The translations under genes were made by a program, and so were the position numbers. From NCBI RefSeq assembly GCF_024723325.1, contig NZ_JANQCH010000010.1, positions 1 through 34,926 on the forward strand: a DNA stretch of 34,926 nucleotides, written 5' to 3'. The notes below the pieces were generated by a model, which saw nothing but the letters and a program-made list of their open reading frames with translations, searched no databases and was not told where the DNA came from. The DNA comes from Agrococcus sp. HG114 (lineage in GTDB: Bacteria > Actinomycetota > Actinomycetes > Actinomycetales > Microbacteriaceae). Each line of letters opens with the position of its first letter. Position 1 is the stretch's first letter. Positions 29,154-34,926 of the stretch are shown here, in pieces.

Positions 29154-30593
29154 TCAGGCGAGGTCCTCTGCGGTCAGTCGCGACCCGATGCGGTCGGCGA
29201 GGGCGGGCTTGGCGAGCACGATGACGAGGCCGATGAGGCACCACGCCCCCGCGATCCAGGGGAAGTACGTGTACGGCGCGACCTGCCCGGCGATCTGGAT
29301 GACGTAGACGTACACCAGGAACGCGATGCCGAGGACCGGGATGACGGCCTCCCACTTGGGGATTCGCGAGCCGCGCGCGAAGGTGTGGCGGATGACGCCG
29401 ACCGAGCACATGGCGTAGGCGACGACCATGCACAGGGTGGCGATCGTGGCGTACCAGTAGTAGGCGTCGACGCTCGTGGCCCCGAACAGGCCGAGGGCGA
29501 CGGCGAGCACGACGGTGAGCACGACGACGAAGACGGTGCTCGCGACGGGCACGCCCGTCCTCGGGCTGAGCCGGGCGAACCGCTCGGGGCCGAAGCCGTC
29601 ACGGGCGAGCGCGAAGAGCAGCCGGGATGCCGCGGCGGTGGAGCTCAGCAGCGACGCGAACGCGACGAGGAACGCGAGCACCGAGATCAGCACCGCGAAC
29701 CACGGCCCGATGTAGGTGGAGGCGAGCGTCGTGAGCGTGGAGGACGCGGTGCTGAAGGCTTCGACGCCGGCCGCGTCGGTGCCGAAGCCGATGGTCTGCG
29801 CGAACATCACGAGCACGTAGATGGCACCGGCGAGCACGACGGCGAGCAGGAGCGCGATGGGGACGACGCGCTTCGGGTTCCGGGTCTCCTCGCCGAGCGA
29901 GGTGCCCGACTCGAAGCCGGCCCAGGAGAGGAAGCCGAACACCGCCGCGGTCATGATGGCGCTCACGGGAGCATCGCCGGGAAGCAGCACCGACAGGTCG
30001 ACGCCGGTGGAGACGGGCGCAGCGCCCACGGCCACGCGCACGATGATGACGACCGACAGCACGACCATCGCGGCGATGCCCACGAAGCCGATGCCCAGCA
30101 GCGTGCGCGCCGTGACCGTGGACTCCCGCACGTTGAGCAGCAGCGCGAGCACCGCGACGACGACCGGCACGAGCATCCACGACCACCCCGGCAGCGCGAT
30201 CCCGAGCTCGGCGACCATCGCCTCGAAGAAGACGGCGCACGCACCCGCGATGCATGCGGCGAAGAACAGGTAGGTGCCCAGCAGCGCGAAGCCGCCGAAG
30301 AACCCGGCGCGCGGACCGAGCGTCGCGCCGGCGAGCGCGTAGACGGAGCCGGCGTGCGTGATCGTGCGCGTGAGCCTGATGAAGGCGTACGCGACGAGCA
30401 TCGTGCCGACGAACGAGACGAGGAACGTGAACGGCACCGCGGATCCGACGAGGCCCGCGACGCCGATCCCGTTGAGGGACATCGCCATCACCGGTCCCAT
30501 GAAGCCCACCGAGATCGCGACGACCTCCCAGAGGCGCAACGACCTGCGGGGGGTCGCGGTCGTGCGGTCCTGCGCGTTCACCGTCGAAGCCAT
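29154..30593 (-). CDS. APC-family amino acid/amine permease
   Basis: The 479-residue, 12-helix protein opens with LRLWEVVAISVGFMGPVMAMSLNG, continues with THAGSVYALAGATLGPRAGFF, and has GFLSWAGFESGTSLGEETRNPKRVVP, the signature of the APC superfamily (amino acid-polyamine-organocation). It is the first gene of the operon; GAGGGAAGGG lies 8 bp upstream of its ATG. It presumably imports the amine or amino compound that the downstream ligase, hydrolases and aminotransferase degrade. Confidence 0.9.
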   Translation of the reverse strand: MASTVNAQDRTTATPRRSLRLWEVVAISVGFMGPVMAMSLNGIGVAGLVGSAVPFTFLVSFVGTMLVAYAFIRLTRTITHAGSVYALAGATLGPRAGFFGGFALLGTYLFFAACIAGACAVFFEAMVAELGIALPGWSWMLVPVVVAVLALLLNVRESTVTARTLLGIGFVGIAAMVVLSVVIIVRVAVGAAPVSTGVDLSVLLPGDAPVSAIMTAAVFGFLSWAGFESGTSLGEETRNPKRVVPIALLLAVVLAGAIYVLVMFAQTIGFGTDAAGVEAFSTASSTLTTLASTYIGPWFAVLISVLAFLVAFASLLSSTAAASRLLFALARDGFGPERFARLSPRTGVPVASTVFVVVLTVVLAVALGLFGATSVDAYYWYATIATLCMVVAYAMCSVGVIRHTFARGSRIPKWEAVIPVLGIAFLVYVYVIQIAGQVAPYTYFPWIAGAWCLIGLVIVLAKPALADRIGSRLTAEDLA

Positions 30594-30661
30594 GGATCTG
30601 AACCCTTCCCTCGAACGTCGTCGTTGACGTTCATCAGACGGCGAGCCGCCATTCGGAGCAA

Positions 30662-30681
30662 TGTGTAACAGACATTACACA
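30662..30681. promoter_or_regulatory. Operator of the GS-like operon, TGTGTAA-N6-TTACACA
   Basis: A perfect 7-bp inverted repeat, TGTGTAA (30662-30668) and TTACACA (30675-30681), lies 69-88 bp before the permease ATG. It directly abuts a possible minus-strand -35 TTGCTC (30656-30661) with a weak -10 TCTGAT 17 bp on. The TGTAA...TTACA core resembles sites of RpiR-family proteins such as HexR (TGTAAT...ATTACA), although the spacing differs by one. The RpiR protein at 23188 is the obvious candidate. Confidence 0.6.
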
Positions 30682-30727
30682 CGCTCCGGGGCTCGGCGCG
30701 CATGCCGACGACGGTCGCGCCGCGTCC

Positions 30728-31129
30728 TCATCCGGCGGTCTGCCCGAGCGCGACGAGTGCCGTGACGACCGCGACCGCGGGGAAGGCGCCCTGCACGACC
30801 GCGGCTCGCGCCTTCGTGCGATCGCTCGTGACGAGGAACAGCGCAGCCGCGAGCATGATGCCGGTCGCCGTGAGCAGCACGGCGAGCCCCGCGCCGCGCG
30901 CGCCGGCGAGCAGCATGACGATGCCGGCGAGCGCCGCGACCCCGAGCAGCAGGTTGTACACGCCCTGGTTCGCGGCGAGCTGGCGCGACTGCGCCGCCTG
31001 CTCGGGCGTCGTGCCGAACACCCGCCGCGTGCCCGGCTCCTCCCACCGCAGCGTCTCGAGCACGAAGATGTAGCCGTGGACCGCCGCAGCGAGGGCGCCG
31101 GCGACCGCGGCGATGACGGCGAGGTCCAT
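30728..31129 (-). CDS. DUF1304 membrane protein
   Basis: The 133-residue protein has four hydrophobic helices and the DUF1304 pattern AAVHGYIFVLETLRWEEPGTRRVFG, AANQGVYNLLLGVAAL and VVQGAFPAVAVVTAL. The start is the ATG at 31127-31129; the upstream extension would run into the tRNA terminator. The function of the family is unknown. The gene is monocistronic on the minus strand. Confidence 0.83.
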   Translation of the reverse strand: MDLAVIAAVAGALAAAVHGYIFVLETLRWEEPGTRRVFGTTPEQAAQSRQLAANQGVYNLLLGVAALAGIVMLLAGARGAGLAVLLTATGIMLAAALFLVTSDRTKARAAVVQGAFPAVAVVTALVALGQTAG

Positions 31130-31179
31130 GCGGGGCAGTCTAGGCGCCGTCATCCCCGCCGCAGCACCCGAGCATGCAA

Positions 31180-31203
31180 GAAGCCCCGCTCTCGCGGGGC
31201 TTC
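31180..31203 (-). terminator. Terminator of tRNA-Gln
   Basis: GAAGCCCCGC (31180-31189) and GCGGGGCTTC (31194-31203) form a perfect 10-bp stem with a 4-nt loop, 6 bp beyond the tRNA 3' end. On the minus strand it continues TTGCATGC. Confidence 0.85.
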
Positions 31204-31209
31204 GCAGTG

Positions 31210-31281
31210 CTGGGGTACCTGGACTCGAACCAAGAACAACTGAACCAGAATCAGCCGTGTTGCCAATTACACCATACCCCA
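31210..31281 (-). tRNA. tRNA-Gln (anticodon CTG)
   Basis: The 72-nt minus-strand cloverleaf begins TGGGGTATGGTGTAATTGGC. The acceptor arm TGGGGTA pairs with TACCCCA, giving U1-A72, with discriminator G73: all tRNA-Gln identity features. The anticodon stem GCTGA/TCAGT carries loop TTCTGGT, anticodon CTG. The T-arm is TTGGTTCGAGTCCAG. No 3' CCA is encoded. A TATGCT at 31317-31322 (minus strand) is a possible -10. Confidence 0.95.
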
Positions 31282-31337
31282 ATGGCCGCATGCCTCAGCG
31301 AGCGAGCCAAGAGACGAGCATACCGGAACCGCAACCC

Positions 31338-31354
31338 GGGCGCGAATCGCGCCC
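31338..31354 (-). terminator. Short palindromic hairpin after the membrane-anchored protein
   Basis: GGGCGCGAATCGCGCCC forms a 7-bp stem with a 3-nt loop, 30 bp after the minus-strand stop at 31384. Short, but entirely G-C paired. Confidence 0.5.
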
Positions 31355-31383
31355 ACCGCATCCGCCGCCCGCGCGGCGCGCGC

Positions 31384-32130
31384 TCAGCGCCCGACGGCCT
31401 GACCCGAGACGTCGACGGAGTAGCTCAGCGTGCACAGCCCCTCGCCCGTGCAGTCGACGGAGCCGCTCACCGGCACCCCCATGAGACCGGTCGCCCGGAT
31501 CTGCCACGAGCTGGGCTCGCCGCGCCGCACGGCCTCGGCCGTCGCCGTCGCGAACGCGTCGATGTCGGCCTGGTCGACGTCCCACCCGAACGCAGCCGAC
31601 CCGGTCTGCACGGCGCGCATGGCCGACGGGAACTCCGCCCATCCGACGGGCGCGCGCTGCATGTCGAACCGCTGCACGACCCCGCGCTCCGTCGTCGCCG
31701 TGACCGACGACATCATCTCGGAGAAGTAGCCCTCGCCGTTCAGGCCGCCGCCCTCGCCCACGTACATCGTCGTGTCGAGGAAGCCGTATCCCGGCGCGAT
31801 GACCGCTTGCGCGTCATCGGCCATCGAGAGGTCGGAGGCCGGGATGGGGCGCTCGCTGAGGTTGAGCGTCACGACCTGGTACTGGACCGCGTACGAGGTG
31901 CCGGCCTCGCCGAACTGCGTCGTGTTGTTCGCCGACACCTCCTCGGGCAGCGCCTCGCGGGGCTGCCCGAGGCCGCCGGCGAGGATCTGCTGCGTGAGCA
32001 GGAAGATGCCCGCGATGAGGGCGATGCCGATCGCCGGCATCAGCCACGAGAGGAACCGCTTGCGACGGGCCTTGCGCTCGGGCGGCGTGAGCACTGCCGA
32101 CTGGGCCGGGCGATCGTCGATGAGCGTCAT
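31384..32130 (-). CDS. Membrane-anchored protein of unknown function
   Basis: The 248-residue protein has a basic cytosolic N-terminus (ERKARRKRFLSW), one membrane helix at about residues 29-50 (LMPAIGIALIAGIFLLTQQIL), and a 195-residue extracytoplasmic domain. The latter has alternating beta-type segments (TSYAVQYQVVTLNLSER; RGVVQRFDMQRAPVGW) and two late cysteines (VDCTGEGLCTLSY) probably forming a disulfide. I recognise no named family. AGGAGG (32137-32142), 6 nt upstream, fixes the start. It sits alone between tRNA-Gln and the flavoprotein gene. Confidence 0.75.
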   Translation of the reverse strand: MTLIDDRPAQSAVLTPPERKARRKRFLSWLMPAIGIALIAGIFLLTQQILAGGLGQPREALPEEVSANNTTQFGEAGTSYAVQYQVVTLNLSERPIPASDLSMADDAQAVIAPGYGFLDTTMYVGEGGGLNGEGYFSEMMSSVTATTERGVVQRFDMQRAPVGWAEFPSAMRAVQTGSAAFGWDVDQADIDAFATATAEAVRRGEPSSWQIRATGLMGVPVSGSVDCTGEGLCTLSYSVDVSGQAVGR

Positions 32131-32140
32131 GGGGTGCCTC

Positions 32141-32162
32141 CTGCACGATGCAGCGCGTGCAG
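32141..32162. promoter_or_regulatory. Inverted repeat over the ribosome site region
   Basis: CTGCACG-N8-CGTGCAG, a perfect 7-bp inverted repeat. Its end overlaps the last two bases of the AGGAGG of the minus-strand gene starting at 32130, so it could be an operator or a hairpin that limits translation. Confidence 0.35.
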
Positions 32163-32228
32163 ATCAGGGTACATCCGCGCGCGGCCCTCCGGTCCTGCTG
32201 GATGCGGCCGCGCGACCGCGAGCTGCCG

Positions 32229-33140
32229 TCAGCGACTCCGGGCGATGAGGTCCCGGTTGATGACCGACGCGGCGATCGTGCCCTCGCCCGCCGCCACGGC
32301 GAGCTGCCGGAAGCCCGGCGTGATGTCGCCCGCGGCGTAGACGCCGCCGACGGATGCGCGTTGCGCGCGGTCGACGAGCACGAGGCCGTCGGCGTCGCGG
32401 TCGAGGCCGAGCGGCTCGGCGAACTCGAGCTGCGGGTGCCACCACGGCCGCACGAAGCCGCCGGTGCGCTCGCTCCGACGGCCGTCCTCGAGCACGACCG
32501 CGCGCATCCCGTCCCGGTCGCCCTCGATCGCGGCGATCGGCGTGCGCTCGAGCGCGACCCCGTGCTCCGCGAGCCGGGCCTCGCCCGCCTCGTCCACCGC
32601 ATCCGACCCGTTGGTGAAGACGGCGAGGTCGTCGGTGTGCCGGCGGATGACCATGGCGCGGTCGACGAGGTCAGGGGTCTCGCCGATCAGGGCGAGCGCC
32701 TGGCCCCGCTTGTCGTAGCCGTCGCAGTCCATGCACGAGTGGAGGCTCGTGCCGTACCAGGGCCGCACGTGGTGCGAGGCGGGGAGCGTCTCGGACAGGC
32801 CCGTGGCGATGAGGACGGCCGACGCCCGGGTCTCGCTCTCGGCGCTCGCGCCGCGCTGCTCGGCCTGCACCGCGAAGCCGCCGTCGATCGCGACGACCTG
32901 GCGCACGGTCGTGCGCTCGAACGAGACCGTCGGGTAGCCCAGCACCTCCTCGCGGCCGAGGGAGCGCAGCTCGAGCGGCGAGATGCCGTCGCGCGTGATG
33001 AACCCGTGCGACTGCAGCGTCGCCGCGTGCCGCGGGCGGTTCGAGTCGAGCAGCCTCACGGTGCGCTGCGCTCGCGCGAGGTTGAGCGAGGCGGCGAGCC
33101 CCGCCGGGCCGGCGCCGATGACGACGACGTCGACGTCCAT
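32229..33140 (-). CDS. Thioredoxin reductase-like FAD oxidoreductase with CMDC motif
   Basis: The 303-residue flavoprotein is of the low-molecular-weight thioredoxin reductase fold. The FAD motif is GAGPAG (9-14), the redox dicysteine is CMDC (C136, C139; CMDCDGYD in place of CATCDG), and the C-terminal FAD motif is GGVYAAGDITPGFRQLAVAAGEG. The second dinucleotide site is degenerate: LALIGETPDLVDRA replaces GGGDSA, so NADPH binding is doubtful. It may be a ferredoxin-linked or oxidase-type relative like the GliT/HlmI group. The ATG overlaps the gltX stop (TGATG), so it is cotranscribed with gltX. Confidence 0.85.
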   Translation of the reverse strand: MDVDVVVIGAGPAGLAASLNLARAQRTVRLLDSNRPRHAATLQSHGFITRDGISPLELRSLGREEVLGYPTVSFERTTVRQVVAIDGGFAVQAEQRGASAESETRASAVLIATGLSETLPASHHVRPWYGTSLHSCMDCDGYDKRGQALALIGETPDLVDRAMVIRRHTDDLAVFTNGSDAVDEAGEARLAEHGVALERTPIAAIEGDRDGMRAVVLEDGRRSERTGGFVRPWWHPQLEFAEPLGLDRDADGLVLVDRAQRASVGGVYAAGDITPGFRQLAVAAGEGTIAASVINRDLIARSR

Positions 33141-34630
33141 CAGACGCTCGCGGCCAGCCGCTCGATGCGGGCGAGCACCGACTCGCGGCCGAGCAGCTCG
33201 AGCGACTCGAACAGCGGCGGCGAGACGCGGCGGCCCGTGACGGCGACGCGCAGCGGCGTGAAGGCGAAGCGCGGCTTGATGCCGAGGCCGTCGATGAGCA
33301 CCTCGCGCAGCACGGCCTCGATCGAGGCCGTGTCGAACGACTCGAGCTCGGCGAGCGCGCGGCGCGACGCCTCGAGCACCGCGTGCGCGTCGTCGCCGAG
33401 GCTCGCGACCGCATCCTGGTCGTGGTGGATGTCGGCGTCGTCGAGGAAGAGGAAGCCCAGCATGTCCTCGGCCTGGCCGATGAGCTGCATCCGCTCCTGC
33501 ACGAGCGGCGCCGCCTGCTGCAGCAGCGCGCGCTCCTCGTCGCTCGGGGCGCCGTCGAAGATGCGGCCGAGGTAGGGCTCGAGGCGCGCGGCGAAGTCGT
33601 CGGGCGCGAGCATGCGCACGTGGTCGCCGTTGATCGACTCGGCCTTCTTCGGGTCGAAGCGCGAGGGGTTGGGGTTGACGTCGGCGACGTCGAACGCCGC
33701 GATGAGCTCGTCGCGCGTGAACACGTCGCGGTCGGGGGCGATCGACCAGCCCAGCAGCGCGAGGTAGTTGAGCAGGCCCTCGGGGATGAATCCGGCCTCG
33801 CGCAGGAGGAAGAGGTTCGACTGCGGGTCGCGCTTCGAGAGCTTCTTGTTGCCCTCCCCCATGACGTAGGGCAGGTGCCCGAACCGCGGGATGGCGGTCG
33901 CGACGCCGATGTCGGCGAGCGCGCGGTACAGCGCGATCTGGCGCGGCGTCGACGACAGCAGGTCCTCGCCGCGCAGCACGTGGGTGACGCCCATGAGCGC
34001 GTCGTCCACGGGGTTCACGAACGTGTACAGCGGGGCGCCGTTCGGCCGCACGACCACGAAGTCGGAGAACGAGCCGGCCGGGAAGGTGATCTCGCCGCGC
34101 ACGAGGTCGTCGAACGAGAGGTCCTCGTCCGGCACCCGCAGCCGCAGGCTCGGCTGGCGCCCCTCGGCTCGGAGCGCCTCGCGCTCGGCGTCGCTCAGGT
34201 CGCGCTCGAAGTTGTCGTACCCCTGACGGGGGTCGCGGCCGCGCTCGATGTTGCGCGCCTCGATCTCCTCGGCGGTCGCGAACGACTCGTAGAGGTGGCC
34301 CGCCTCGCGCAGCCGCTCGATCACGCCCGCGTAGATCTCGCCGCGCTGCGACTGCCGGTACGGCGCGTGCGGGCCGCCCGTCTCGACGCCCTCGTCCCAG
34401 TCGATGCCGAGCCACCGCATCGCCTCGAGCAGCTGCTCGTACGACTCCTGGCTGTCGCGAGCCGCGTCGGTGTCCTCGATGCGGAACACCATCCTGCCGC
34501 CGTGGTGGCGCGCGTACGCCCAGTTGAACAGGGCGGTGCGGATGAGACCGACGTGCGGCGTGCCCGTGGGCGAGGGGCAGAAGCGGACGACGACATCGCC
34601 GCCCGTGGCGGTCGAGAAGGGGACGCTCAT
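33140..34630 (-). CDS. gltX: Glutamyl-tRNA synthetase
   Basis: The class I synthetase has the HIGH-equivalent [20 protein letters not shown] and the KMSKS-equivalent KKLSKRD, with [11 protein letters not shown] and the anticodon-binding C-terminal half ([13 protein letters not shown]). I use the ATG at 34628-34630 (496 residues), which has GGGAG 6 nt upstream; another in-frame ATG 12 bp earlier lacks spacing. It charges tRNA-Glu. In actinobacteria, which generally lack GlnRS, it is also expected to misacylate tRNA-Gln for the GatCAB route. tRNA-Gln and tRNA-Glu are both in this window. Confidence 0.97.
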   Translation of the reverse strand: MSVPFSTATGGDVVVRFCPSPTGTPHVGLIRTALFNWAYARHHGGRMVFRIEDTDAARDSQESYEQLLEAMRWLGIDWDEGVETGGPHAPYRQSQRGEIYAGVIERLREAGHLYESFATAEEIEARNIERGRDPRQGYDNFERDLSDAEREALRAEGRQPSLRLRVPDEDLSFDDLVRGEITFPAGSFSDFVVVRPNGAPLYTFVNPVDDALMGVTHVLRGEDLLSSTPRQIALYRALADIGVATAIPRFGHLPYVMGEGNKKLSKRDPQSNLFLLREAGFIPEGLLNYLALLGWSIAPDRDVFTRDELIAAFDVADVNPNPSRFDPKKAESINGDHVRMLAPDDFAARLEPYLGRIFDGAPSDEERALLQQAAPLVQERMQLIGQAEDMLGFLFLDDADIHHDQDAVASLGDDAHAVLEASRRALAELESFDTASIEAVLREVLIDGLGIKPRFAFTPLRVAVTGRRVSPPLFESLELLGRESVLARIERLAASV

Positions 34631-34665
34631 GATGGCTCCCATCCTAGGCGTGGGAGGATCGAGGG

Positions 34666-34926
34666 GTGCCGCGCGACCCCCAGCACCGCGAGGCGGACGA
34701 CCCGGTCACCGTGCTCGTCGGCCGGCTCGAGCGCGCCGTCGTCGCCTCGAGACGGCAGCGCCGCGAGCTCGCGCGCGAGCTCGAGGGCGACCTGCGCGAG
34801 GCGGTCTCCGCTCGCGTCGAGGCCGGCGAGCCCGAGCACGCCGCCGCAGCTGCCGCCGTCGCGGAGTTCGGCGACCCGGCCGCGATCGCCCGCGAGCTCT
34901 CGGCCGCGATGCTCGCCGACCACGGC
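34666..34926 (+). CDS. HAAS/permease-prefix-type protein, N-terminal part (cut by window end)
   Basis: The 87 codons visible start at a GTG (34666) after GGGAGGATCGAGGG. They encode [20 protein letters not shown], a basic helix [26 protein letters not shown] and [20 protein letters not shown]. This is the pattern of the HAAS/permease-prefix-1 domain, which usually precedes several membrane helices and is often paired with PadR-type regulators. The gene is divergent from gltX with 35 bp between starts. The C-terminal part lies outside the window, so the full architecture is unknown. Confidence 0.65.
   Translation, partial: MPRDPQHREADDPVTVLVGRLERAVVASRRQRRELARELEGDLREAVSARVEAGEPEHAAAAAAVAEFGDPAAIARELSAAMLADHG

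Overview
The window is a high-GC actinobacterial chromosome segment. The strong G/C third-position bias, GTG starts, ATGA/GTGA gene overlaps, leaderless-looking promoters and the recurring hexamer GGATGC/GCATCC fit a member of the Microbacteriaceae. That assignment comes from style and protein resemblance, not from a marker-gene comparison. I see no insertion sequence, integrase, phage gene, CRISPR array or rRNA.

Layout. (1) 1-3.2 kb: a low-complexity left edge, a DUF559-type protein, and a phenol-hydroxylase/MobA-like FAD monooxygenase behind a promoter with a compound operator. (2) 3.2-7.2 kb: tRNA-Glu(CTC), a diacylglycerol-kinase-family lipid kinase, a metallo-beta-lactamase-fold hydrolase, an IclR regulator followed by a TauE/SafE-type permease, and a DUF1772 membrane protein. 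(3) 7.3-10.0 kb: a putative glutamate-tagging module. It has a RimK-type ATP-grasp ligase carrying an extra C-terminal RCK_C (TrkA-C) domain, divergent from a retropepsin-like 'zinc protease' (PF05618) and an AstE/aspartoacylase-type M14 enzyme. (4) 10.0-18.1 kb: a homoprotocatechuate (3,4-dihydroxyphenylacetate) meta-cleavage locus. An MHS-type transporter is divergent from an FAH-RraA fusion, a GntR/FCD regulator, HpaE, HpaD, HpaH and HpaI. The divergent promoters carry matching TATACGAT operator boxes.

(5) 18.1-24.1 kb: a small unassigned ORF, an alpha/beta hydrolase with a TetR regulator under a palindromic operator, a YihY/BrkB membrane protein, a secreted LVIVD-repeat protein with an inserted PA domain, and an RpiR-type regulator. 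(6) 24.1-30.7 kb: a tightly coupled minus-strand operon with an APC permease, a glutamine-synthetase-like ligase, a FluG-type amidohydrolase, an M20 amidohydrolase and a class III aminotransferase. It looks like catabolism of an amine or amino compound through gamma-glutamylated intermediates. A perfect inverted repeat (TGTGTAA-N6-TTACACA) lies upstream, and the convergent RpiR gene is the obvious candidate regulator. (7) 30.7-34.9 kb: DUF1304 protein, tRNA-Gln(CTG), a lineage-type membrane protein, a thioredoxin-reductase-like flavoprotein coupled to gltX, and the start of a HAAS/permease-prefix-type protein cut by the window edge.

The observations most worth following are the RimK-RCK_C/protease/deacylase trio, the FAH-RraA fusion in a pathway that has no visible hpaF, the FluG-like gene pair inside a five-gene operon, and several unusually clear operators that can be paired with regulators encoded in the window. 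All assignments are by eye from sequence; no database search was run.
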